From Parapristionchus giblindavisi (taxonomy: Eukaryota; Nematoda; Chromadorea; Rhabditida; Diplogasteridae), in the NCBI GenBank assembly GCA_943737045.1, contig CALSFV010000499.1, positions 1-64,000 on the forward strand: a stretch of 64,000 bases of DNA, written 5' to 3'. Each line of letters starts with the position of its first letter. The stretch's first letter is position 1. A program made the position numbers and the translations under genes. Of the stretch, positions 1-14,264 are shown one piece after another. Under the pieces are notes generated by a model. The model saw only the letters and a program-made list of their open reading frames with translations, had not been told where the DNA came from and did no database searches.

Positions 1-135
1 GATAAACACGGTTGAGTGAAGATAAGAGAAGATAAAGGAGAAAATATTGAATGAATGAAGATGAAGAAGAGGAAGATGTGAGCAGTTGTAATGAAATCAA
101 TGTCCAGTCTAAGCTCAAGAGAGATTGATCTAGAG

Positions 136-264
136 GGAGAGAGAGAGGGAGAGGGAGAGGGAGAGGGAGAGGGAGAGGGAGAGGGAGAGGGAGAGATGAA
201 CAGAGGGAGAGGGAGAGGGAGAGATGAACAGAGGGAGAGGGAGAGGGAGAGAGAAAGGGAGAGG
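136..264. repeat. GGGAGA simple-sequence array
   Basis: Purine-rich hexamer array (GGGAGA units) interrupted twice by a short GATGAACAGA spacer. The same hexamer recurs at about 44.9-45.4, 51.0, 52.6 and 54.1 kb, and as its complement at 16.2 and 45.6 kb. It is not coding. Confidence 0.9.
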
Positions 265-1540
265 TAGAAGGGAGCGGAATTGATTCTATCTAATCATCGA
301 AAAGCGGATGATTTATGCCACTATTCATTGTTTATCCAATTGATTTTATTGGTATGAATAGAATGAATAGATACAATGGATCATAACATCTCTTTTCCTT
401 TTAAAATTCCCATATTAGTAATTGAATAATGGAAATAATGAATAACATGTGCATCCTCTATTGTATATATTAATATTATTAACTACCTTCTTTCGAATTC
501 TCAATCATCCCGAATAAAAATAGAATCAGGCCACTGCTTAAAAATTGTAAAATAAAAAAAAATTATTTCTCATCAGAGGACAAATCAAAGCTGTTTTTGT
601 TGTTTTTTTTTTATTTCAAAATATTCTATTATTCTTATAAACATTTTGTTTTCATATATTATTTCTACTTTTTATCGATATTTTTTAGTTTTTTTCAAAT
701 ATTTCCGTTTTTTCGTAAACGATTTCCCATAAACATAATTGAAGGTTTTTCAATCCAAAGATAAAATATAAATAATAAATCATTTTTCGAAAAAAATGTT
801 CATTACGAGCGGAAAAGAAATGAGAAATTCTGTGAGAAAGGTAAAACTTGAGCTATTTCTGTCTACAATACGTTACTTTGTTAACTAGGCAACACGTAAA
901 TGAAATAGTTTTTTGGAATCATCAATATTGATTTCAGTAATTATTTGGTTTTTTTCTATGTTTTTTTTTGTGGATATTTTGGTGTAAACTTGTAGAGAAG
1001 CCTGAAAACAGATAAAAGAATGAAGCGAGAATTGATATTTTAAAATGTAAGAATATTTCACAAATTGAGTCATTGAAGTGGTTACATAAGCTTTCTTCTA
1101 CTTTATTTAACTGTAGGTGTTGTTAGAAAGAATGGATATGTAGATCAATCTTCACTTTATCGATCAATATTCTCTTGATGGAAATAATAAAAGATCTGTG
1201 ATGAAGAATAAAGAAACCATACTCTGACTGTTCTGTTATTCATTTTGGTTGTCTTTTCTATGGAACAACTTTGATTATTCATTTATACTCTATTTCTTCT
1301 TTTCTACAATCAATACATTATATTCCATTGAAACAATCAATACTTACAGTCTAGAGAATCATTTATGTCTTCGTTCACAACATCAGATCAAATATTATCC
1401 ATACTAATTAAGTATACAAAAGGTTGAGATAATCTCCATGTCATCTGTTTGTACTTCTGACTCATTCATTTCATTATGATTCATAGATGGTAGTCACTCT
1501 CTTCACTTCCTTTCTATTCATCAAACTAGTCGATGATCAA
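265..1540. other. AT-rich intergenic stretch
   Basis: I see no exon-like frame with consistent splice sites on either strand. The stretch is AT-rich with many short A and T runs. The next gene's putative TATA element begins at about 1541. Confidence 0.5.
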
Positions 1541-1575
1541 TATATAAGAAGAGAATGATACCCATCATTCTCTTC
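1541..1575 (+). promoter_or_regulatory. TATA-like box followed by a perfect 12-bp hairpin
   Basis: TATATAAG (1541-1548) lies about 70 bases upstream of the peptide gene start at 1614. Immediately downstream, gaagagaatgat (1548-1559) and its exact reverse complement (1564-1575) flank a 4-base loop. The position fits a core promoter and 5' leader. The role of the hairpin is inference. Confidence 0.4.
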
Positions 1576-1613
1576 ACTCTCATTCATTCATTCATCGATT
1601 CCGTTCCATAATC

Positions 1614-2522
1614 ATGAGAATACTATTGATTCTTCTATCATTCATTCTTATTTCTTCATCTCAAGATGTTCATTGGACCATTCCTGATAGAGGATTGAAG
1701 CCAATTACCAATCCTAATTTGGGAAGAGAAATTGAAATACCAGGTTAGTCAAAAATATTTACTATTTTATTTCAAAAATTCTATTATTAATGAACCTGGA
1801 AAATTTGTTTCTACTGTAAAAACGATATACACTTGCCCTTCCCAAACGCGGCCCACATGCGGCATTCCGTATCATATTTTTATGACGAGAATATTTTTTA
1901 CAAATATTTCATTAGTTTTTATAGTTGAGTTGTCCGATAAGGAAGAAATAGCCGCAAAAACTAAAATTATTGGTTCAGTCCGGCAATAGATTAGAAAAAA
2001 ATTTTTTAATCATCTATCTGACCCAGCGGTCAAACAACACTAACAAAGCTATCGCTGGTGAGAAATTTTTCTGTAACTTTTTAATGTGTTCTCAGTAAAT
2101 GTTGAAGACTAATTAACGGGATAACCACAAAACAAAGTATTTTATAAACTGCGTGTGACGGCTATACTATAGTGCCCGCTGGGTCAGATAGATGATTAAA
2201 CATAAAGAAACAACTAAACTTATGTCAGAGTGAACTGATAATTATTCGCTTCATAAAAAAACGACATGAATCATGCCGCGGCGGGGCACGTTTAGATAGG
2301 GCTGCCTCTCTTTTACGCACTCTATCAATATGTTTTGAGTCCCATGTGAGAGTATGAAGAAATGAGAGAATGGGTGACAGTACTAACAGCACGTACTATT
2401 CTATGAATAACACCTCTTATATTCCATTCAATCCCCTCTTTTCAGTAGCTCATTCTCCTGATCGATCGCCCGTTCAAAGGAATCGTAATTCGAATCTTGG
2501 TTCATTTGTTGATATCCAATAA
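1614..2522 (+). CDS. Small secreted peptide precursor, two exons
   Basis: Exons 1614-1743 and 2446-2522 join in phase to give 68 residues. Residues 1-16 (MRILLILLSFILISSS) form a clear signal peptide, with cleavage likely before QDVHW. The mature part is about 50 residues, hydrophilic, without cysteines, with Asn/Pro/Arg-rich segments and an Asn-Leu-Gly motif that occurs twice (PNLGRE, SNLGSF). The acceptor is a standard TTTTCAG. The 702-base intron holds a MITE (2005-2200), which explains its length. I do not recognise the family. The size and repeated motif would suit a neuropeptide-like or antimicrobial precursor, but no dibasic-flanked amidated peptide is evident, so function is open. Confidence 0.6.
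2005..2200. mobile_element. MITE with 25-bp perfect terminal inverted repeats, TTAA-flanked
   Basis: Positions 2005-2029 and 2176-2200 are exact 25-base inverted repeats (ends TTTAATCATCTATCTG...). The outermost bases include TTAA at both ends, consistent with a TTAA target duplication as in piggyBac-type or related non-autonomous elements. Total length is about 196 bases with no coding content. It lies inside the intron of the small secreted-peptide gene. Confidence 0.75.
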
Positions 2523-2776
2523 TTGATTGATCTCTCAATTATCGATCTATGATCTCTTATTGTACATATCGATACTCTCCACAGTTACTTTATTGATAAA
2601 ATCGATCTTATTGTCTTCAATTATTATTGAATTAAACTAATTAGACGATTATTAATTAATGGACAATACATTGAATGGGAGATATACATCGAATAGAGTA
2701 AATGGGAAATGTCGTACACACAACCGAATACCGTATTCATACACATTAACAGATATCGATTGAATTGATATATTGA

Positions 2777-5385
2777 TTAGTTCCTTCTTCCTCTGACACG
2801 GAAGGGATTTGGTGGATGATAAAAGGAACAATTATCTGATCCAGGACATGAACGACGAGTGCAAACCTAAATTGACTATAATCATACTGTAATATCTATC
2901 GATTCATTCAAACGTTTGACCTATATGACTACCGTACTTCTTAGTTACAGTAAAACACCCTTACACTTGGATGGGCAAATGAACAAGCTGGAGTCTTACA
3001 ACTTGCACCGTATTTACATGGAGGACGACATCCAATTCGACGCTGAATCATTATCGATTGATTAGTGTTGATTATTGATTGATTATTGGAAGATAACAAA
3101 TATAAACAAACGAGATAATGTTCATAGGGACAGGCTTCTCTGGTACAAACTCCATCATTTCGACATTTTCCATGAAGGAATATACATGCAGAACCATATG
3201 GACAATATGGCATACGTCTAAAATCATAGCCATTACTGTAGAACTTAGAAGTAGAAGGGAATACTTACTTGCATTTAGTCTGTGGGTGAATATATTCACA
3301 TCCTTCATTAGATTCACGACAATTTGGCCAGAATCGACATCTTTCTTGTTTCTTTCCAATCAACTCAAATCAATCAATAGATCAAGAAGTACTGTATAGT
3401 AATAGTCAACCTTATTATCTTCATCAATATTTGATTCATCACTACTACTCTTCTCCTTCTTTCTATTTTCCGTTTTCATATCTTTAACTTCTCCACGAAC
3501 CAGAGAATTCATTACACTTTCTTAATCAATATAATCAATATCTAATCAATACAAACCAATACTTACTCTTCTTTCTAATACCTCTCTTTGATGATTCCTC
3601 AGTTACTGTACTACTCGAAGTAGAGGACGATCCCAATTTGAGATCTCTTAACTTCTGAGAGGAATATTGATTGGAATGAATGAGTACGGTAGATATACAG
3701 TACCTTCTCCATATCTTTCTTAACTCTTTCCAATCGCTCCAATTCTGAGAGAATCTTCTTCTGTTTCTCTGGAGTTGGATCATCCGGAATCTCAAATATG
3801 AAGATCAATAATCAAAGATCAAAGATCAAAAGAGACATCGGAAGAAATGATCACGAGTTATAATGAAGGATAACAATAAAGTGATACCTTATCTCTATTC
3901 CTCTTGTCTTTACCATCTTTTACTTTAATTCCTTTTTCTCTTTTCTCTGTAAGAACTTTATCCAAATAATCAGAAAATATCTGTCTTTCTTTCGAACGAT
4001 TCACTTCATTCTGTAATACAATATTAATATAATGATTAAAGATCAAAGATCAACTTACAACAGATATGGCTCTTGATGAAAGTGCTGTTCTCTTATGTGA
4101 TCTCATTCTAGCCCATAACTCAATCTCTTTAAAGCTAAAATAAATAATTCAATAAATCGATATATGCTTCTATATCTACAGTATACCTCGTCAATTTTAC
4201 TTCGAGAACATCCCATTCCATCTCAGTTTCAGCTACTAATTTCCATTGAGGCATCTCTTCCATTACAAATCGATATAGCTTCAATCAATTATTGATTAGA
4301 TGAAATACGGATTACAGTACTTACATCTCCCCATTGTTCAACCTCAAGAATCTTCGGATCAAATTCAGAAAACCTAGAATGAATCGTTAATCAAGGAATA
4401 ATGGTGTTACAGTACTTATTCGAATCCCCACCATCGAGTGACTTCTTTAGGGCGACGAATACACGACCATCTTGAGCTAGATTATACTTTTGACGAAGAG
4501 AATCACTACCAAGATATGTACATGAATCGATAACTTTCTGAATATTAATCGATAATCAATAAATAAATATTCAATTGAACTTACAGGAGTTTGATGGAAA
4601 AGAACATTCAATATGTACAATTTGCATTCAGTCGGTAGAATATGAAATGCAATGGAAGATGATCCAATTGGATTTGTAATATCTTTAGGAAGAATTGAAG
4701 GACGATTTAAGAATGAACGAAGGACATTCATGTAGTTTGATGTGCTGTAATCAATCAATCAAATCAATATTAATCAATCGATAATCAAGACAGATTGAAC
4801 TTACTTGACGGATTTGATAGGATCACATAACTCAAGAGTGTATATGAGCAATTGTCTGAAAATATGATAATTCAATTGTCATAGTGTTACCCTGATCAAT
4901 GATATCCATTGTTTTCTTTGTTCTTCAGAGAAAAGACATGAAAGTGCAGAGATATTGTTAATTAATATTTCTTATATCACACGATATGTTCCTTTGACTC
5001 CTTTTCAATCAGTAATATCTATATAATGAATACCGTAATGCGGGCGAGACATAAGTACACTTTTCATCAGGTCGAAGTGACGTCATCTCTCGTAGATTAT
5101 TATGTTCACGACGAAGTTCCTCATCGAGAATGAAGTATGGCATCTGAATTATATCGATCGATGTACCAATCAGAATATTGAAATATTATTTATCAAACTT
5201 ACTTGGAATGGTCCACTCCTACCGCAGATATTTTTAAGTCCCATCGAAACAGCCGCATAGCAGCTACTATTCATGAAGTCATCTTTGAGCTATATTAGAG
5301 AAATTTTAAAGACTAATACGAAATCAACTAGCTAAACCTTTAGCTTGTTGAGCCAAACAGTGTACGTACAATCGTCGTTCGCCAT
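2777..5385 (-). CDS. WHIM-like plus five CCCH zinc-finger protein, 17 exons
   Basis: Exons 5' to 3': 5385-5338, 5289-5203, 5143-5034, 4855-4805, 4744-4585, 4537-4416, 4373-4325, 4278-4187, 4134-4059, 4010-3888, 3790-3704, 3654-3567, 3520-3411, 3363-3269, 3217-3112, 3042-2965, 2866-2777. All phases agree, giving 523 residues. The last 140 or so residues hold five C-x5-C-x4/6-C-x3-H fingers (for example CRFWPNC...IH, CKYGASCKTPACSFAH, CPGSDNCSFYH) with the spacing of the Nab2/ZC3H14 (SUT-2) poly(A)-binding array. The middle (about 300-400) is lysine/glutamate-rich and probably coiled coil. The N-terminal half contains PTECKLYILN, YLGSDSLRQKY..DGRVFV and PQWKLVAETEMEWDVLE, which resemble WHIM1/WHIM2 modules of DDT-domain chromatin proteins. 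That resemblance is my inference and weaker than the finger call. Several introns end in AAG or GAG. Confidence 0.75.
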
Positions 5386-6114
5386 GCGAGATTTAATTGC
5401 ACGCGTGTAATAACGACCGACAGATTGATGAAATGAATCATCATAGAATAAACAAAATGAAAATATGCAAATTTGGTCTCAAGTCTCGGAAAGCATGTGA
5501 AATATCAATAGCAAAGAAAGCAATACAGTATATTTTCGGAATTAAGATACAGACGTACTGAATTAAAGCTGAAACGCTGTGAACTTCCGATTTTTGTTTA
5601 CGTTTTACTATTTCATGTCTTTTCGTGATTGCCAATTGTTTTAGCTATAAGATGTTCAGTGGGAAGCGTTAAACTCATCTACAAAAGAACTAATCTGCAG
5701 TAATAGTACCGTACTTTGGATTATTCACTACGCAAGGTTTGCTTATCCCATTTATAACCGTTTAGTACGTACAACCAAAAAGTCTGCGACAGTAAAAATA
5801 AACATGGTATGGATTATCTTATGACTCAATTCGATCGATCAGTCGAAACGCTCTTACGCTAACAAAAAAGAAAGAGCAAAGAGGAAAATGATGACTATGA
5901 ACAATTATAAATGATATTCCATACCATTTTTATTTTCTACGGTAGCGACCGGGGTCGTTCTGGTTGTCTTTTACTAACGAAGCATTTGCGCAATTACCAG
6001 TCCGAGCTGCAACGATTGAATATAAGCGATAACTGAAATAATAGTATAAGAGAAAGAATAGATGTACCATTCGATATTATCTTCTGTTACACTGAAATTC
6101 TCGTTGCTTATTCA
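5386..6114. other. Intergenic region upstream of the CCCH gene
   Basis: Contains the presumed promoter of the minus-strand CCCH gene. No convincing exon found on either strand. It ends at the left tip of the foldback element. Confidence 0.4.
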
Positions 6115-8116
6115 TCATATCACGGGTCTCCTGTAAAAGTGTAGCAACGCCTGCCACTAGGAAAAATTTTTTGTCTCCGATTTCGATGAAAGTCTTATGG
6201 TAGATGTGGTTGGGGGTCATGAGAAGGACTAGCAACTTGATTGGGCCAAAATCGCAGATTATCGATTTTTTGTGACCTACCACATAAAAGATCATAACTC
6301 GATCAATCTTGATCGTACAGTGAGCAGAGAGGTGTCATTCGAACCATATTCTAAAGCTCTCCAAAAAAGTTTTCTATGGCCCGTTCGCTGCTAAGTCGTA
6401 TTTAGGGCGAAAAACGCGAAAATAATTTTTATTGATCAAAAAAGCGAAGTTTTCTCGAAATTTTTTTCTTGACCCCATCCGTTTTATTGCAAAAATTATG
6501 TCTTCAAACTACGCACAATATGACTATCTTGTTCATTTCCCGTATCTCTTGGCCCTCAGGGTCGATTACTGTATAGCTCACGGACTTACCGGACGATTTT
6601 TGATCTCTTTCCGTTTTTTGATCGTATCTCACTTCAAAGTTGTCCAATCACCTTTTCAAAAAAATAGAAATGATTCTCTCGAAAAGGAGATCGAAAAGTT
6701 TAGTATTGTCCAAAGTCCTAGATCAAACCGTTTTCGAGTTATCAAAGGAAAACTGCTCCAATTTTGATTTTTACCGCTTTCACGCGTTGAACAGAGACAA
6801 TATTGCATCCGCATGATAATAATACTTTAATTTTTTGTTGTACTTCTCATGTATTGTATTTGTTCGTGAATTCCCCCTCCTCTTCTTAGACCCATAGGAA
6901 GAAGAGTGCACCTTACGACCCCGTTGTCATGCAGATGGTGATGGATGTCTTCGAGGAGTTCTACGCTGCCAGAAACAAGCTGAGAGCAGAAGAAGTCGAG
7001 AAGAGAATGAAGGCCAGAACGGATATCATGCCAGCAAACAGGTTGTCCCACGATCAGATCAAGAACTGCATTCGGACTCTTCTCGCGAAGAAGAAGGAGG
7101 AAGCTGTGAAGAAGGGCAAGTCGAGATTCCGAAGAGACGCGGCACTGGTAATGGATTTCATCAAGGACTGGGAAGAGGAATGCGATGAAGAGGGAGGAGG
7201 GATTGAGGATGAAGTACAAGTGAGCGAGAATGATCTGACCGTCTCCTGCGATATATGATAGGATGCATTCAGAGATGAAGACTTTGTTCTCGGACGATGC
7301 CCTGGACTTATCAACTATTTTCGTATTTGACCAGTGATGTTGATATGTGCACAATGTTTGCTCAATTATATTACAATTTCTATTATGAAGTAAACATATT
7401 TGTCGAAATTTCAAATTTTGAAAACATTCTCTGTTCAACGCGTGAAAGCGGTAAAAATCAAAATTGGAGCAGTTTTCCTTTGATAACTCGAAAACGGTTT
7501 GATCTAGGACTTTGGACAATAGTAAACTTTTCGATCTCCTTTTCGAGAGAATCATTTCTATTTTTTTGAAAAGGTGATTGGACATCTTTGAAGTGAGATA
7601 CGATCAAAAAACGGAAAGAGATCAAAAATCGGCTAAGTCCGTGAGCTATACAGTAATCGACCCTGAGGGCCAAGAGATACGGGAAATGAACAAGATAGTC
7701 ATATTGTGCGTAGTTTGAAGACATAATTTTTGCAATAAAACGGATGGGGTCAAGAAAAAAATTTCGAGAAAACTTCGCTTTTTTGATCAATAAAAATGAT
7801 TTTCGCGTTTTTCGCCCTAAATACGACTTAGCAGCGAACGGGTCATAGAAAACTTTTTTGGAGAGCTTTAGAATATGGTTCGAATGACACCTCTCTGCTC
7901 ACTGTACGATCAAAATTGATCGAGTTATGATCGTTTATGTGGTAGGTCACAAAAAATCGATAATCTGCGATTTTGGCCCAATCAAGTTGCTAGTCCTTCT
8001 CATGACCCCCAACCACATCTACCAAAAAACTTTCATCGAAATCGGAGACAAAAAATTTTTCCTAGTGGCAGAGAGGGCCGATTTTGCTACACTTTTACAG
8101 GAGACCCGTGATATGA
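6115..8116. mobile_element. Foldback element 1: 680-bp inverted arms around a coding-like core
   Basis: Left arm 6115-6796 and right arm 7429-8116 are nearly identical inverted repeats with a few substitutions and small indels. Termini read ATATCACGGGTCTCC at the left and its complement at the right. The same termini bound the element at 25.1-27.2 kb, so both belong to one family. The 632-base core is GC-richer and carries a reading frame (see 6888-7258). No clear target duplication is visible. It sits between the CCCH gene and the gene starting at 8146. No transposase motif is recognised, so the superfamily is unassigned. Confidence 0.85.
6888..7258 (+). pseudogene. Internal reading frame of foldback element 1
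   Basis: Open frame of about 120 residues ending TGA at 7256-7258, with an internal Met at 6929. It is highly charged: Lys/Arg-rich middle (KKKEEAVKKGKSRFRRD), then FIKDWEEECDEE and an acidic tail. Base composition is clearly more GC-rich than the arms. A related segment (RDVALV..YINEWEKEADEYG..EDEV) is present antisense in the core of element 2, so the frame is element-borne or was captured before the elements diverged. No known domain recognised. It could be the C-terminal part of a larger element protein. Confidence 0.5.
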
Positions 8117-8145
8117 CATTAAGAAATAGTTATTCATCATTGTAG

Positions 8146-8627
8146 ATGTCGTTCATTCGTGATATAAAGAGTGCACTGAAGTCTCGTTTCATGGATAAGA
8201 ATCTTCCTCCTCCTTCATCAACAGATGATACATCTACACCTACTAAATCTCTTCGTGGTTCTGTTACTTGTCCCAATCTAGCATTCTCAGGTATTATTTT
8301 AATCAATACATTCTTTTATCTTGTAGTATAAGCTGTTCTGACCTCATATATTATCTATTGTCTAGTTGTGAATAGTTATGTATTTGAGTGGGAGAGTGAA
8401 GTATTTTGGTTGTTATATAAGAAGACTAGATGGATGGATACTTTGTAATGATAATGTAATTGATTATTCTATAATCAGATTGTACATCATCATCTTCAAC
8501 TTCTATTCCATCGTCATCATCTAATTCTTCAACTTCCGTCAAACCTTCAAATGTTTCATCTACAGATTGGGGTCGACGTGAACATTTTCTCAAACTCGCT
8601 TTCCTCTCAGATACCAACAATTATTGA
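8146..8627 (+). CDS. Unrecognised Ser/Thr-rich small protein, two exons
   Basis: Exons 8146-8290 and 8479-8627 join in phase 1 to give 97 residues. The start codon directly follows TTGTAG, an acceptor-like sequence compatible with trans-splicing. The protein is low-complexity, with a Pro/Ser/Thr-rich middle and a long Ser run (STSIPSSSSNSSTS), framed by basic N- and C-terminal segments (FIRDIKSALKSRF, WGRREHFLKLAF). The foldback element ends only 30 bases upstream, so an original upstream exon could have been displaced. The stop in exon 2 might instead be read through by a donor I did not find, linking it to the next gene at 8998. Confidence 0.4.
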
Positions 8628-8997
8628 TTGTTATCAATATATCTGTATAGTCTATCATTCATTTCATTTCTACCTCTATTTACTATTGCTATATCATTCC
8701 CCTGCTTTCGAAGAGCATCTCATTCACTCGTATACTGTATTTGTATACGGTATCATTAATTGTACTTGTCTTATAGAAGGCTAATCTTTCTCTTTTCGTC
8801 TCCGCTATCTTTTATGAATTCAGAAGCGAATAAAATAATATGAATCCAATCATTTTGTATGTACATATCTATCACTCAACTGAATTATTTGGAATATATG
8901 AAATACGAACTACGAGCATGATTGAATGACGATTTATTGTTCAATCCATCATTCTTCATATCATTTCATCTTCCAACTGGTCTATTTTCTACTCGAA

Positions 8998-9788
8998 ATG
9001 CGTCGTCGTTCTCTATTCAAGTATTGTATATTTAGGAGTCCTCGATACGTTTTAGCCCCTTCACTCACTCCTCAATCTAAAGAGGTGATCTCTGATTTAT
9101 GATCCTTGATCTTTGATCCTTTTGTAGATCGCTGGATTCGGTCCCGCCCTTGTATACTATACTCCTCCCCTCAATACAGATGCAAATGAATCAGCGGATG
9201 CTACATTCGGCTTTCAGGTTACTGTAGATCAATGATGATTAATAGATTACGGTAATTCATTTAGATCATGGGAAGTTGGATTCCTATGTTAATCTCTACA
9301 GCAGCTCCATTCACACGTATTGTATGTCAGGGAACAACTCCTATATTCATACCAGCTGATGTTGAAGTAGATCAATCAATTGATTCATTATCGATTTATT
9401 CATTATTGATTGAAGATTCGTGTAAAAGAGATAGGCGTAACTCTTATTCTACTCGGTGATGTCAAACTCGTCAAACACTTTTCCTCGAAAATTCGATTCG
9501 AATCTGAGTAAGGGACATCCTACTACCGTACTCAATCGATACCGTAATCTCGATAACGTTATTCAGTCCCAAACGTGCTCAACTTCCATGTGCTGGTTAC
9601 TGTACAATGTACACTGCTGATCCTGAAGATATTGATGAAGATATCGTTGTAGGACATATTACCGATTGATTTATTATATTATTGATCGTATTTAGGCAAT
9701 AATCACATCTGGAATGGAAGTATTCTGTGCAGGAGCTCAGACAGTTCATTTGTATTGTGAAGATACTGTAGTCATCAGAGATCAATGA
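8998..9788 (+). CDS. Unrecognised 181-residue protein, six exons
   Basis: Exons 8998-9084, 9128-9217, 9265-9366, 9416-9507, 9567-9648, 9696-9788; all phases agree. Introns are 40-60 bases; the third ends in TTGAAG. The protein has no clear signal peptide. Its features are a hydrophobic stretch (IMGSWIPMLISTAAPF), a segment rich in alternating hydrophobic residues (IRVKEIGVTLILLGDV), a cysteine cluster (LPCAGYCTMY) and an acidic loop (DPEDIDEDIV). The pattern looks like a beta-rich domain, but I do not recognise the family. It follows the Ser-rich gene on the same strand by about 370 bases, so they could be one gene or an operon pair. Confidence 0.6.
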
Positions 9789-9984
9789 TTCAATCGATAA
9801 CGGAGACGATACTATCAATAAATGAACATGCTTGACTATAGTATTTGTTGTTTTATCAACATCACAGGAAGTGAAAACATTGCATATTGCACATTTTGCA
9901 TAAATAATTGATTCAATCGATTGATTAAATGATTAAGTATATGAAGCACAAGGAATATTTACATCGTTTCCAATTCACTCTTTA

Positions 9985-13803
<3,819 letters not shown>

Positions 13804-14023
13804 AGACAACACTTGGATGGATATAGGAAGTGTGAACAATGACATTATGCTTTAGGAATACCATGGATAGAAAGAGGCCGAATACGACTAATGATTGTTC
13901 ATACCATATAATTATATTCACTCTTTAGGTCAAAGTAAACGTCAATGACGTCATTTATCTTCCGATACAACCTTTTCAATCTCCTGCGTTTCACTTTTCT
14001 TTACAACCATTTTTTAAAAAAAT

Positions 14024-14264
14024 TTATGAGGCTTCATTATGCTGAAAAAATGAAATGTTTGAATTCCATGATTGATGATAATACATCTTCTTTTTTCTCT
14101 ATTGTCATCCTATTCCGTCTTAGATTTCTCTTCAAACAAAGAGGAATTGGGCAAGATTCTGCCATGGGAAGAATGAAGGTCAAAACGAGAACAAAAACGA
14201 AGAAGTAGAAGAAGGAGAAGAAGAGATTGAAGTAGTATGGAAGTGAACTAGTTTCCATTCTCAT
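14024..14264 (-). CDS. Possible small secreted peptide, two exons
   Basis: Exons 14264-14085 and 14041-14024 join in phase 0, using donor GTATTA and acceptor CATTTTTTCAG, to give 65 residues. A very hydrophobic N-terminal segment (FFSFFYFFVFVLVLTFILP) would serve as signal peptide or anchor. The remaining approximately 30 residues hold a Cys pair (SCPIPLC) and dibasic sites (KR, RR). It lies about 180 bases upstream of the C6 gene on the same strand. No family recognised. The small size and single intron make this tentative. Confidence 0.35.

Noticed and set aside
6432..6767. 111-residue frame, repeated antisense at 7458-7790
   Set aside because: It lies in the inverted arms of foldback element 1; the duplicate frame reflects arm identity and no motif supports a protein.
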